Shown in pieces: positions 1 through 8,372 of a stretch of DNA of 64,000 bases. Below the pieces are notes generated by a model. It made no database searches. It was given only the letters and a program-made list of their open reading frames with translations, and had not been told where the DNA came from. The translations under genes were made by a program, and so were the position numbers. The stretch comes from Oscillospiraceae bacterium (lineage in GTDB: Bacteria; Bacillota; Clostridia; Oscillospirales; Oscillospiraceae), in contig JAETNP010000017.1 of assembly GCA_021768185.1 (NCBI GenBank), positions 1 through 64,000 on the forward strand. The letters are read 5' to 3'. How positions within the stretch are numbered: the stretch's first letter is position 1; each line of letters starts with the position of its first letter.

Positions 1-135
1 GTTCACACAAAAAGTACCCGAGGAGTCCGCGATTGTGCAATGACCCCATCGAGGGGTCATGCACAATCTAATTTTGCACGGCCACTCGATGTGGCCGTTG
101 CAAAATCTTGGGCGAGGAGCCCCCGGGCCAAAGGT
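1..135. repeat. Intergenic hairpin element, partial copy (R1)
   Basis: This is the end of a dispersed intergenic element whose other part lies left of the window. It opens with the right half of the ACAAAAAGTA stem (compare the full stem at about 35225-35250) and closes with the GC-rich GGCGAGGAGCCCCCGGGCC end found at the other copies. Between them are two long hairpins not seen in the other copies: 31-68 (GATTGTGCA / GCACAATC with an inner ATGACCCC / GGGGTCAT) and 71-106 (ATTTTGCA with an inner GGCCAC / GTGGCC). No coding sequence is seen. Confidence 0.6.
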
Positions 136-158
136 CAGAATACGCTTTCCAAAGAAGA

Positions 159-188
159 AAGAGGCAGGTCATTCCAGACCTGCCTCTT
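159..188 (-). terminator. Terminator of the polysaccharide deacetylase gene
   Basis: A 12-bp perfect stem (AAGAGGCAGGTC / GACCTGCCTCTT) with a 6-nt loop lies just past the stop codon. On the minus strand it is followed by a T-rich run (TTTCTTCTTT), as expected for an intrinsic terminator. Confidence 0.75.
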
Positions 189-192
189 ACGA

Positions 193-1521
193 TTAGTCAC
201 CCAATAATCCAACCACGGTTAAAAAGAACTCCCCATGGGAGATTTTCTCCCATCCCCCCAGGGGCGGGGTCCGCCCCAACCGGGTGGCGCAGAACTGCGC
301 CAGCTCCACGGGGGTCACCGGCGCATCGGGCCGGAACCGCCCCCCGGGGGCGGCCATGGACCCGGTCTCCACCGCCAGCGCCGCTGCCGCGGCATAGGAA
401 TCCCTTGGCCCCATGTCCCGGAAGGGGGCCTTCCCCGAGCGGATCAGGTCCACCCGCCGCCGGACGGTTTCCCATCCATAGGCCATCATGGCCAACTCCC
501 CCCGGGCGAGTACGGCCTCCGGCCGCAAAGTATTGTCCTGAAAGGCGGGACACCACCCCAGCCCCAGCAGCCGCCGGGCGGCCCGCCCGTACCTGCTGTC
601 CGCCGGAACGTCCCGGAAGGGCGCCTGCTCCAGCAGTTCGGAGACCGTCACCACCCGGTAACCCTGGTCGCTGAGCAGCCGCAGCTGCCGCTCCAGCCCG
701 TCGGCCACCGGGGTGCGCCGGGCCATATTGCACCCATCCTTCATCAGAATGATCTGCCCGCAGAAGGCGTCCGGGTCCTCCAGCAGCAGCCGCTCCATGG
801 GCCGCCAGACGGATCCCACCTCCGCCTCATAGCTCCCCATAGGCGCACGCCCCGCCCCATCGAACCCGGCGGCCAGGTACTGATACCCCATGAGGGCATA
901 GGCGTCATAGCTGGAAAATCCCCCCTTGATGTTGTCCACCCCTCTGGGCGGGCGGCTCAGCCGCAGGGGATACCCCCATCCGTCCTCCATGACCTTGTGG
1001 AGCCGCCGCAGATCCGTCATGACCCCCTCCAGATCCGGCAGATACCGCCGCACGCCCTGGGCCGCCGTCCACCCGAAGGGGACGTGGGCATACCCATGGC
1101 TGGCGATCTCGTGTCCCCCGGCCAGCAGCCGGGAGATCAGCTCCGGACAGTGGACCGCGCCCCCTTGGCCGTCCCGGCCGAAGTCGGGAAAATGGTCCCA
1201 GACGGTTCCGTTCCAGGCGGAGGACCCGGCCCGGCCCGGATGGTCCGGGTAGTTGCCGGAGGTATCCCCCACCACGGTGAAGGTCCCCTTAGCGCCGTAC
1301 CGCTCCAGCATTTCCGCCAGCACCAAAGTCAGAGGTTTCCCCCTGAACCGGTCCGGCAGAGCCGGCAGGCGGCAGGGGCCGTCCTCAAAGGTAATGGCGC
1401 AGACCCGCCCTGCTGCGGCCACCCGTTCGATGCGCCGCACAGGGGAGATCCGAAGCGCTTCCTTCTCCCTCCGGCGGAAGTCCGACTCCGCCGGACGCAC
1501 GTTCTTTTTGATAAAAGGCAT
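193..1521 (-). CDS. Polysaccharide deacetylase (NodB fold) with C-terminal SLH-like repeats
   Basis: 442 residues. The N-terminal two thirds look like a NodB-fold carbohydrate esterase 4: ITFEDGP near the start (the usual metal Asp motif is TFDDGP, so the first Asp is Glu here), a GHEIASHGYAH block matching the metal-binding HSxxH motif, and SRPPRG. The last 130 residues read as two SLH-type repeats (FRDVPADSRYGRAARRL, then FRDMGPRDSYAAAAAL), which usually bind secondary cell-wall polymers. No clear signal peptide is seen, which is odd for an SLH protein. A longer frame begins at 1569, but the best promoter would start the RNA near 1579. The start at 1521 has a GGGGGG Shine-Dalgarno, so I prefer it. 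Substrate unknown; could be a degenerate deacetylase. Confidence 0.8.
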   Translation of the reverse strand: MPFIKKNVRPAESDFRRREKEALRISPVRRIERVAAAGRVCAITFEDGPCRLPALPDRFRGKPLTLVLAEMLERYGAKGTFTVVGDTSGNYPDHPGRAGSSAWNGTVWDHFPDFGRDGQGGAVHCPELISRLLAGGHEIASHGYAHVPFGWTAAQGVRRYLPDLEGVMTDLRRLHKVMEDGWGYPLRLSRPPRGVDNIKGGFSSYDAYALMGYQYLAAGFDGAGRAPMGSYEAEVGSVWRPMERLLLEDPDAFCGQIILMKDGCNMARRTPVADGLERQLRLLSDQGYRVVTVSELLEQAPFRDVPADSRYGRAARRLLGLGWCPAFQDNTLRPEAVLARGELAMMAYGWETVRRRVDLIRSGKAPFRDMGPRDSYAAAAALAVETGSMAAPGGRFRPDAPVTPVELAQFCATRLGRTPPLGGWEKISHGEFFLTVVGLLGD

Positions 1522-1585
1522 TCTGATCCCCCCGTTCCAGGAGGACCCCCTGGAAGGGTGTCTCTCCATCTAATCTTAATGATAT

Positions 1586-1614
1586 AGTATACTACAATTT
1601 TTCCATCAGGACAA
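1586..1614 (-). promoter_or_regulatory. Sigma-A promoter of the deacetylase gene
   Basis: On the minus strand TTGTCC, a 17-nt spacer and TATACT. The predicted transcript start, near 1579, leaves only about 10 nt before the upstream in-frame ATG at 1569 but a normal leader before the ATG at 1521, which supports the shorter protein. Confidence 0.6.
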
Positions 1615-1839
1615 GCAGTCCGGCAGTCCCGGCGCAAAAAAATCACCCGAAATCAAAATCAGAGCATCCTACAAATCTCACCCCTTCAATTCCCCCGGAT
1701 TTTGTCACCGCCGTCTTGCCGCCGCCTCTGACCGGCAAATTCGGCTTCTGCTGTCCGCACATCACGTACAAGCGGCCTTTTGTGAAATAATCAACAAAAA
1801 CCCGAAGAAATTTTTAGCATTCCCGCAAAAATTTTCAGC

Positions 1840-1868
1840 TTGACAAAAAATCCATATAGGGGTAAGAT
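1840..1868 (+). promoter_or_regulatory. Sigma-A promoter of the asnB T-box leader
   Basis: TTGACA, a 17-nt spacer and TAAGAT stand immediately before the T-box leader. Confidence 0.75.
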
Positions 1869-1877
1869 ACGCCCATC

Positions 1878-2145
1878 TTGAACAGAGCAAACGGCAATGA
1901 TGGAGAAAAGTAACCTGGACGGCCACCCACAGTGAGCGAGGGACAGTGGAAACCCCGCGGCGGAATCCTCGTGAAGAACACTTCGGAGCCTTGAACCCAA
2001 CGGCGTGAACGCCCAGTAGGGGATACGGGAGCGGCCCGTTACAGCCGTCAGGCTTGTTAGAGCTGAAGTGACCGCTCAGGCGGTAAATTAGGTGGCACCA
2101 CGGATTCCGGCGATTCGTCCTAAAATTTTTATTTTAGAGACGCCG
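1878..2145 (+). promoter_or_regulatory. T-box riboswitch, probably asparagine-specific
   Basis: A T-box leader that senses uncharged tRNA. Visible parts are the early GATGGAGAAAAGTAA (AGTA motif of stem I), the GTGAGCGAGGGACAGTG arm, the late AGGTGGCACCACGG T-box near 2089-2103, and a TTCGTCCTAAAA / TTTTAGAGACG stem at about 2114-2143 that would form the competing terminator. The tRNA-acceptor bulge reads TGGC, which pairs with GCCA, so the discriminator base should be G, as in tRNA-Asn. An AAC codon occurs at 1994-1996 and 1999-2001 where the specifier should be. Asparagine specificity is inferred from this plus the downstream gene. The terminator has no long T-tail, so read-through control may be partial. 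Confidence 0.88.
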
Positions 2146-2166
2146 GTTCATCTGGAGGTGCTTTTT

Positions 2167-3750
2167 ATGTGTTCTATCATGGGTTACACTGGGACGGACA
2201 TTTCCCTCTCCCGTCTGGAGACGGCCTTCGCGGCCACGAAAAGCCGGGGGCCTGACGACACCCGCGCCCTGTCCCTTTCCGCCGGGACGCTGCTGTTCCA
2301 CCGTCTGGCGATCATGGGCCCCGAGCCCGCCGGGATGCAGCCCTTCACCGCCCCCGACGGCAGCGCGGTGGTCTGCAACGGCGAGCTCTACGGCTTCCGG
2401 AAGCTGAAGCGGGAGCTGGAGGCCAAGGGCTGCTGGTTTGCCAGCGGTTCCGACTGCGAGCTGCTGCTGCCCCTGTGGCGTGAGCACGGGACGGCAATGT
2501 TTGCAGAGCTGGACGCGGAGTTCGCCCTGATCCTCTACGACGCCTCCACAAACAGCTTCATCGCCGCCCGGGACCCCATCGGCATCCGGCCGTTGTATTA
2601 CGGGTACAGCGAGAGCGGCCATATCCTGTTTGCCAGCGAGCCGAAAAGCCTGCTGGGCCTGACAGATAGGATCATGCCCTTCCCCCCGGGCCACTATTAT
2701 AAGGACGGCGCGTTCATCTGCTACCAGGATATGTCCAAGGTGGAGGCCGTCTGTGAGGACGATCTGGAAACCATCTGCGCCAACATCCATGAAAAGCTGA
2801 TCCTGGGCGTGGAGAAACGCCTGGACGCGGACGTGCCGGTAGGCTTTCTGCTTTCCGGCGGACTGGACAGCTCCCTTGTGTGTGCCATCGCGGCCAAGCT
2901 CCTGGGCCGTCCCATCGAGACCTACGCGGTAGGCATGTCCACCGACGCCATCGACCTCAAGTATGCCAAGCAGGTGGCCGATTACATCGGCAGCCATCAT
3001 CACGAAATTTATATTACCGAGCAGGATGTGCTGGACACCCTGGACGAATTGATTTATACTCTAGGTACCTACGACATCACCACTATCCGGGCCAGTATGG
3101 GGATGTACCTCATCTGCAAGGCCATCCATGAGCAGAGCGATGTCCGGGTACTGTTGACGGGGGAGATCAGCGACGAGCTGTTCGGGTATAAATATACGGA
3201 CTTCGCCCCCTCACCCGAGGCTTTCCAGCGGGAAGCGGAGAAGCGCATTCGGGAGATCCACATGTACGATGTCCTCCGGGCGGACCGGTGCATCTCTGCC
3301 AACAGCCTGGAGGCCCGCGTCCCCTTCGGGGACCTGGATTTTGTCCGGTATGTCATGAGCATTGACCCGGCCAAGAAGGTCAACGTCTACGGCAAGGGCA
3401 AATATCTTCTCCGCCACGCCTTCGAGGGAGACTATCTGCCCCCCTCCATTCTCCAGCGGGAGAAGGCCGCCTTCTCCGACGCCGTGGGTCACAGTCTTGT
3501 GGACGACCTGAAAGCCTGTGCGGAGCGGACCTACGGCGACGACTGGAAAGCGGTTGCTGAGAAATACGCATATCACGCCAAGCCCTTTACAAAGGAGTCC
3601 CTGCTGTACCGGGAGATTTTTGAGAAGCACTATCCCGGTCAGGCGGAGATGGTAGTTGATTTCTGGATGCCCAACAAGGAGTGGGAGGGGTGCAATGTGG
3701 ATGATCCTTCCGCCCGGGTGCTGAGCAACTACGGAGCGTCGGGGGAGTAA
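2167..3750 (+). CDS. asnB: Asparagine synthase (glutamine-hydrolysing)
   Basis: 527 residues. Makes asparagine from aspartate, ATP and glutamine-derived ammonia. The start at 2167 (after GGAGG) puts Cys directly after Met (MCSIMGYTG), as needed for the N-terminal nucleophile of class II amidotransferases. An in-frame extension upstream would bury it and overlaps the T-box. The amidotransferase domain spans about residues 1-165; the PP-loop SGGLDSS is at about 230-236 in the synthetase domain, with the later LLTGEISDELFGY block. Length fits the AsnB family. It is governed by the T-box leader and is followed after 27 bp by a cupin gene, probably on the same transcript. Confidence 0.95.
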   Translation: MCSIMGYTGTDISLSRLETAFAATKSRGPDDTRALSLSAGTLLFHRLAIMGPEPAGMQPFTAPDGSAVVCNGELYGFRKLKRELEAKGCWFASGSDCELLLPLWREHGTAMFAELDAEFALILYDASTNSFIAARDPIGIRPLYYGYSESGHILFASEPKSLLGLTDRIMPFPPGHYYKDGAFICYQDMSKVEAVCEDDLETICANIHEKLILGVEKRLDADVPVGFLLSGGLDSSLVCAIAAKLLGRPIETYAVGMSTDAIDLKYAKQVADYIGSHHHEIYITEQDVLDTLDELIYTLGTYDITTIRASMGMYLICKAIHEQSDVRVLLTGEISDELFGYKYTDFAPSPEAFQREAEKRIREIHMYDVLRADRCISANSLEARVPFGDLDFVRYVMSIDPAKKVNVYGKGKYLLRHAFEGDYLPPSILQREKAAFSDAVGHSLVDDLKACAERTYGDDWKAVAEKYAYHAKPFTKESLLYREIFEKHYPGQAEMVVDFWMPNKEWEGCNVDDPSARVLSNYGASGE

Positions 3751-3777
3751 TATCAATATCAACCGGAGGAATTCTTC

Positions 3778-4092
3778 ATGGCAAATGAATTTATCACACC
3801 CGAAGGACATACGGCGTTTTTGGCAAAAAAGCTGTTTGATGGTATGGGGAAAATTCATTGGGGAGCCGTCGCCTATATAGAAAAGGGCGGCGGCGGCCCC
3901 GCAGGGAATCATACCCACAGCGATAATCATATATTTATTGTTGTTGACGGGGAGGTTGAGATCTTTCTGGAGGATACGCCTCATACCGTCAAAAAGGATG
4001 AAATGTTTTTTGTAGACGGTATGGTTCCCCATTCCATCTGGAATCATGGAGAGACTACGGCAAAGGTGATTAAAATTTCTGTTGAGAGATAA
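3778..4092 (+). CDS. Small single-domain cupin
   Basis: 104 residues, one cupin barrel. Motif 1 is HTHSDNHIFIVVDG: the HxH pair is present but the usual Glu four residues later is His here, so the metal site may be all-histidine. Motif 2 is around GMVPHSIWNHGE, with its His. No other domain and no signal peptide. The GGAGG ribosome site lies 9 nt before the ATG. It follows asnB by 27 bp and is likely co-transcribed under the asparagine T-box, but no specific role in asparagine metabolism can be read from the sequence. Small cupins range from isomerases to sugar or amino-acid binding proteins, so function stays open. Confidence 0.85.
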   Translation: MANEFITPEGHTAFLAKKLFDGMGKIHWGAVAYIEKGGGGPAGNHTHSDNHIFIVVDGEVEIFLEDTPHTVKKDEMFFVDGMVPHSIWNHGETTAKVIKISVER

Positions 4093-4100
4093 GGTTTCTT

Positions 4101-4760
4101 AGCCGCCCTGCGGGCGGCGCGGCAGATTCTTCTTCAACCGGCCCGGGGCTTTCCCAGCCCCGGACCCCGGGCCTACTTTTGCCCCGCGGCAAAAGTAGGC
4201 AAAAACGCGCTTAAACCTGGCGGTTTAAGAATCCCTCATTTTTTGATTAGTTTTGCGCCCGAGGCACAGTCGGTTTTGTCTGCCGATAGTACCGTCCGCT
4301 TCGTTCCTCGCCAGCGTCTATTTCAGCGTGGTCATCGACAGCCCCTACCGTCTAGCGGGGCTAACTCCCCGGGGTGCGTGACGAGGCTTCCCCGTTCCAC
4401 TGCACTTCTGGCGATGGACGAACACCCAGGGCCGTCATTCGGCCTTCGTCCGAACGACTGGCCCGGCAGTGTTGCTGACGCACCACTGCCCAGAAGCGGC
4501 GCCGCAGCAAGCACTAACGTAAGGACTCGTGGGTAGACGCACCAGTCCGGCGCACCAACGAAGAATCCAGGGTAGAACCAAACCCGGTACCGTCGGAGGG
4601 AAAATAATCACCCCCGTAATGAAGGAGGATTCTTAAGGAACGTAGTTCCTTAAGCGCTCTTTTGGTACTTTTCCCGCGCGGGAAAAGTACGTCCCCGCCC
4701 GGCAGGGCGAATCTATCTGATAGATAGGCAGCAGAGGCGGCGCGCAGCGCCGCAGATAGA
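4101..4760. repeat. Intergenic hairpin element, full copy (R2), head at left
   Basis: No gene lies between the cupin and glnN. Left arm, in order: GC-rich hairpin CCGGGGCT/AGCCCCGG, stem CCTACTTTTGCC / GGCAAAAGTAGG (4172-4199), CAAAAACGCG, stem CTTAAACC / GGTTTAAG (4210-4229), then the conserved 'head' (GTTTTGCGCCC, GGCACAG, CGTCCGCTTCGTTCC, CCCCTACCGTCTAGCGGGG). The middle holds GCCGCAG.AAGCACTAACGTAAGGAC and GCGCACCAACGAAG, shared with R5 and R6. The right arm is the inverted counterpart: CTTAAGGAAC / GTTCCTTAAG (4632-4654), then GTACTTTTCCC / GGGAAAAGTAC (4665-4690). Stem bases differ between arms, but pairing is intact. Confidence 0.85.
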
Positions 4761-4773
4761 AAGGAGCACAACG

Positions 4774-6870
4774 ATGGCCAAGGAAAGAGTAACGGAAATG
4801 TTCGGGAGCATGGTGTTCAACGAAAACGTCATGAAACAGCGCCTCTCCGCCACCTGCTACCGCGCATGGAAAAAGTGCGTGGAAGAAGGCACCCCCCTCT
4901 CCCTTGACACCGCCCACGAAATGGCGGCGGAGATGAAGAACTGGGCCATGGACCACGGGGCCACCCACTACACCCACTGGTTCCAGCCCATGACCGGCGT
5001 CACCGCCGAGAAGCACGACAGCTTCATCACCCCCGAGAGCCCCAGCCAGGTGCTCATGGGCTTCTCCGGCAAGGAGCTGGTCCGGGGCGAGCCCGACGCC
5101 TCCTCCTTCCCCTCCGGCGGCCTGCGGGCCACCTTCGAGGCCCGGGGCTACACCGCCTGGGACCCCACCTCCTTCGCCTTCATCAAGGACGGGAGCCTCT
5201 GCATCCCCACCATTTTCTGCTCCTACAGCGGGCAGGCCCTGGATAAGAAGACCCCCCTCCTCCGCTCCATGGACGAACTGAGCCGTCAGGCGGTCCGTGT
5301 GCTCAAGCTCTTCGGCGACACCGACGTAAAGAAGGTAGTCAGCCAGGTGGGCCCCGAGCAGGAGTACTTCCTCATCGACAAGGACGTATTCAACAAGCGG
5401 GAGGATCTGGTCCTCACCGGCCGCACCCTCTTCGGAGCCAAGCCCCCCAAGGGCCAGGAGCTGGAGGACCACTACTTCGGCACCATCAAGCCCCGGGTGG
5501 CGGCCTATATGCAGGAGCTGGACGAGGAGCTGTGGAAGCTGGGCATCCTCGCCAAGACCAAGCACAACGAGGTAGCTCCCGCCCAGCACGAGCTGGCCCC
5601 CATCTACTCCGATGCCAACACCGCCTGCGACCACAACCAGCTGACCATGGAGATCATGAAGAAGGTTGCCGGGCGGCACAACATGGTGTGCCTGCTCCAT
5701 GAGAAGCCCTTCGCCGGGGTCAACGGCTCCGGCAAGCACGACAACTGGTCCCTCTCCACCGACACGGGCCACAACCTCTTCAAGCCCGGTTCCACCCCCA
5801 GCCAGAACGCCCGCTTCCTCCTGTTCCTGGCGGCCTTCATCAAGGGCGTGGACGAGTACCAGGATCTGCTGCGCTGCTCCGTGGCCAACCCGGGCAACGA
5901 CCACCGCCTGGGCGCTCAGGAGGCCCCCCCGGCCATCATCTCCGTCTTCCTGGGCGACGAGCTCACCGCCATTGTGGACGCCATCATCCACGGCACCAAG
6001 TACGTGGACCAGCGGATGAAGAGCATCTCCATCGGCGTAGACGCCCTGCCCCCCATCCCCCAGGATACCACCGACCGCAACCGCACCTCCCCCCTGGCCT
6101 TCACCGGCAACAAGTTTGAGTTCCGGATGCTGGGCTCCAGCCAGTCCATCACCGGCCCCAATGTAGCGCTGAATACCATCATGGCCGAGGAGCTCAGCCA
6201 GTTCGCCGACGAGCTGGAAAAAGCCCCGGATTTCAACACCGCCCTCCACGACGTGGTCCAGCGGGCCTTCACCGAGCACCAGCGGATCATCTTCAACGGC
6301 AACGGCTACGAGGACGCCTGGGTGACGGAGGCCAAGAAGCGGGGCCTCAGCAACCTCACCTGCACCGCCGACGCCCTGAAGACCTATATCCAGCCCAAGC
6401 ATATCGAGCTGTTCAGCAAGCACCATGTCTTCACCGAGGAGGAGCTGCGGGCCCGGAACGAGATCCACCTGGAGAACTACTGCGAGGTGATAGGCATCGA
6501 GGCCCGGACCATGATCGACATGGTGAACCGGAACATTTTCCCCGCCGTCAGCGCCTTCTCCGGAGCCACCGCGTCCGGTATCGCGGCCAAGAAGGCTGTG
6601 CTGTCGGACCTGGACTGCTCCGACGAGGAGCATCTGCTCAAGGAGCTGTCCCGTCTCTCCGCTGAGATGATGAAGGAGACCCGGGCCCTGGAAGCGGCCC
6701 TGGCCGCCCCCAAGGGTGATGACGCCTACGAGGCCGCCCACTACTACCGCTACACCGTTTTTGAGATCATGACCCGTCTCCGGGAGGCCGTGGACGGATT
6801 GGAGACCATCACCGCCGCCGAGGCGTGGCCCTACCCCAGCTATACCGATCTGCTGTTCTCCGTGAAATAA
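4774..6870 (+). CDS. glnN: Type III glutamine synthetase
   Basis: 698 residues, the usual size of GSIII (about 700), far longer than GSI. Condenses ammonia and glutamate to glutamine with ATP in the cytoplasm. GSIII-typical text includes the MFGSMVFNENVM start, FPSGGLRATFEARGYTAWDPTS, VGPEQEYFL, TKHNEVAPAQHELAPIY, NGSGKHDNWSL (the ATP and ammonium region) and ANPGNDHRLGAQEAPPAI. The AAAGGAG ribosome site is well placed. Only a repeat element separates it from asnB and the cupin, so this end of the window is devoted to amide nitrogen. A strong hairpin follows at 6882. No regulator is next to it. Confidence 0.96.
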   Translation: MAKERVTEMFGSMVFNENVMKQRLSATCYRAWKKCVEEGTPLSLDTAHEMAAEMKNWAMDHGATHYTHWFQPMTGVTAEKHDSFITPESPSQVLMGFSGKELVRGEPDASSFPSGGLRATFEARGYTAWDPTSFAFIKDGSLCIPTIFCSYSGQALDKKTPLLRSMDELSRQAVRVLKLFGDTDVKKVVSQVGPEQEYFLIDKDVFNKREDLVLTGRTLFGAKPPKGQELEDHYFGTIKPRVAAYMQELDEELWKLGILAKTKHNEVAPAQHELAPIYSDANTACDHNQLTMEIMKKVAGRHNMVCLLHEKPFAGVNGSGKHDNWSLSTDTGHNLFKPGSTPSQNARFLLFLAAFIKGVDEYQDLLRCSVANPGNDHRLGAQEAPPAIISVFLGDELTAIVDAIIHGTKYVDQRMKSISIGVDALPPIPQDTTDRNRTSPLAFTGNKFEFRMLGSSQSITGPNVALNTIMAEELSQFADELEKAPDFNTALHDVVQRAFTEHQRIIFNGNGYEDAWVTEAKKRGLSNLTCTADALKTYIQPKHIELFSKHHVFTEEELRARNEIHLENYCEVIGIEARTMIDMVNRNIFPAVSAFSGATASGIAAKKAVLSDLDCSDEEHLLKELSRLSAEMMKETRALEAALAAPKGDDAYEAAHYYRYTVFEIMTRLREAVDGLETITAAEAWPYPSYTDLLFSVK

Positions 6871-6881
6871 GCGAAAATACC

Positions 6882-6918
6882 GGGAGCCCCCGGCTGGCAT
6901 TGCCAGCCGGGGGCTCCC
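6882..6918. terminator. Hairpin terminator between convergent genes
   Basis: A 16-bp perfect stem (GGGAGCCCCCGGCTGG and its complement) lies between the stop of glnN and the stop of the oppositely facing gene. There is no strong T-run on either side, so termination may rely on the stem alone. Confidence 0.6.
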
Positions 6919-6942
6919 TGATCTGATAGGAGGGAAAATCAA

Positions 6943-8157
6943 TCAGAATGTGTAGGAAACAGAATTGATCCTGACGGTGTTCTCGTCATCGTCATCCTCC
7001 CCGTCATCGTCCGCGGACTTCTCGCCAAGCAGGAGGAGGGAGGCGATATTCTCGGCTATAGACTCGACCACGGCCTTCTGCTCCTTGTTGGCGCAGATCA
7101 CTGTCGCGCAGTCGGAGAAGCTCACCAGCTTCTCCTTCAGCAACTCCGGCGTCACGTCCCCGTCGAAGGTCACGCTGGCGCAGTCCTGTACGCTCACGCC
7201 GTCCTCCGCGCCCGAGAGCAGAGCGGCGGTCAGTTCCACGTGGGACCGGTCGCGGATCAACAGGCCGCCCACCACCCGCAGCCTGTCATAGCTCAGATCC
7301 ATTTCCAGCGCTCGGTCCTTCAAGCTCCTGCAAACCAGCAGGTCGCCGTTCACCCGCAGGAAGGACGCCTGATCCAGCACGGTCACGCTGTCCGGGGTGA
7401 TGGAGAGGTTGCCGTCGATATACAGGTTCCCGCCGTACCGCTTGAGCAGGGCTCCATTGAGCTCCGCGTCGTCGTCCACATAGGCGCAGCCGTCGGGCAG
7501 GATCATGATGTCCGTCTTCTCATCAAAGAGGGGCACGGCGGCCTCCGCCAGGGACTCGGATACAAGCAGCTTCCTGGTGACAAAGCGGACGTTCTTCTCC
7601 GCCAGCTTGCCAAAGTCGATGTCGGGGGCCAGGGCGATGATCTTGCTGGCAGCATAGTAGAGGGCATCCTGCCTGGCGCGGAGGTAGAAAACGCGGTCCA
7701 GCACTGTCCGGTTTTTCAGGCGGATCGCGCCATCAGGATAGGCGCGGACGGGCCCGTTGATCTGAAAGCCGCCCAGCAGGCCCGCAATGCTCTCCGGGCA
7801 GGTGACGGGGCCGTTGATGGACATGCCCGCGTAGCTCTTCAGCACCGCCTCGCATCCGGCTTCGATATCCACGGGGCCGTTGGCTACAAGAAACAGCTTT
7901 TCCTCCGGCACAGTCTGGCTCGCCGTGATGGACATGGGGCCGTTGATGATGGAAAAGCGGACGTTCCCTTCCAGGACGATCGTATTGGCGCAGTTGATGC
8001 TGACATTGGCCTGGCTCAGCAGCGTTTGAACGGCAGGACTGGTGATGACGGCGGCGGCGTTGATGCGGATCTCTCCGTAGCCGTCCAGCAGCTCCTTGGT
8101 GACGTTGCGCACGTCGCAGAGGGCGCAGTTGACACGCAGATTCTTCTTGGTTTCCAT
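6943..8157 (-). CDS. INGP-repeat protein with acidic tail, probable beta-solenoid, unknown function
   Basis: 404 residues, no signal peptide or membrane segment. I do not recognise a named family. Short strand-turn units recur: SIINGPMSI, LVANGPVDI, MSINGPVTC, FQINGPVRA, then weaker LYIDGNLSI, LRVNGDLLV, LRVVGGLLI and VTFDGDVTP. Such regular hydrophobic-N/D-G-hydrophobic units suggest a beta-solenoid, as in bactofilins. The C-terminus carries an acidic run rich in Asp and Glu (ADDDGEDDDDEN) before RINSVSYTF. The start at 8157 has GGAGG 8 nt upstream; the longer TTG frame would overlap that site. It is the last gene of the minus-strand operon with an ECF sigma factor and a 51-residue ORF, so it is probably part of the sigma factor's output. 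Confidence 0.75.
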   Translation of the reverse strand: METKKNLRVNCALCDVRNVTKELLDGYGEIRINAAAVITSPAVQTLLSQANVSINCANTIVLEGNVRFSIINGPMSITASQTVPEEKLFLVANGPVDIEAGCEAVLKSYAGMSINGPVTCPESIAGLLGGFQINGPVRAYPDGAIRLKNRTVLDRVFYLRARQDALYYAASKIIALAPDIDFGKLAEKNVRFVTRKLLVSESLAEAAVPLFDEKTDIMILPDGCAYVDDDAELNGALLKRYGGNLYIDGNLSITPDSVTVLDQASFLRVNGDLLVCRSLKDRALEMDLSYDRLRVVGGLLIRDRSHVELTAALLSGAEDGVSVQDCASVTFDGDVTPELLKEKLVSFSDCATVICANKEQKAVVESIAENIASLLLLGEKSADDDGEDDDDENTVRINSVSYTF

Positions 8158-8200
8158 AGTAAATACCTCCAAAAAATTATAGAATAGAAAAAAGTTTCAC

Positions 8201-8356
8201 TTACAGCCTGGTGCGGTACATCCGGCAGTAGGACTCCAGCAAAGCCCGGCTCTCCCGGTCAGCGCCCATCCGGACCAGACCGTTCTCCATCCGGCAGCGC
8301 CGCTCCTCCTTCTCCACGGGGTTGTACCACAGGGGGAATTTCTTCGTTTGCTTCAT
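8201..8356 (-). CDS. Small basic protein encoded between ECF sigma factor and INGP-repeat protein
   Basis: 51 residues, beginning MKQTKKFPLWYNP and ending CRMYRTRL. It fills the gap between the sigma gene (16 bp upstream) and the INGP-repeat gene (43 bp downstream), with an AAAGGATGG ribosome site. Rich in Arg, Lys and Glu, with two Cys and no membrane segment. I do not recognise it. Its place right after an ECF sigma gene is where anti-sigma factors usually sit, but it lacks their membrane or zinc-binding features. Codon use matches its neighbours, and the frame is open from a good start to the stop. Confidence 0.65.
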   Translation of the reverse strand: MKQTKKFPLWYNPVEKEERRCRMENGLVRMGADRESRALLESYCRMYRTRL

Positions 8357-8372
8357 ATCGTTACCATCCTTT

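Noticed and set aside
4101..4760. Small proteins from open frames in the repeat elements (for example 4243-4536 and 19108-19296)
   Set aside because: The frames are not preserved between copies, have no ribosome sites and cross the hairpins.
4633..6942. A 769-codon open frame on the minus strand opposite glnN
   Set aside because: High-GC shadow of a strongly conserved gene: it reads the GSIII coding strand in antisense, has no ribosome site and gives low-complexity Gly/Val/His text.
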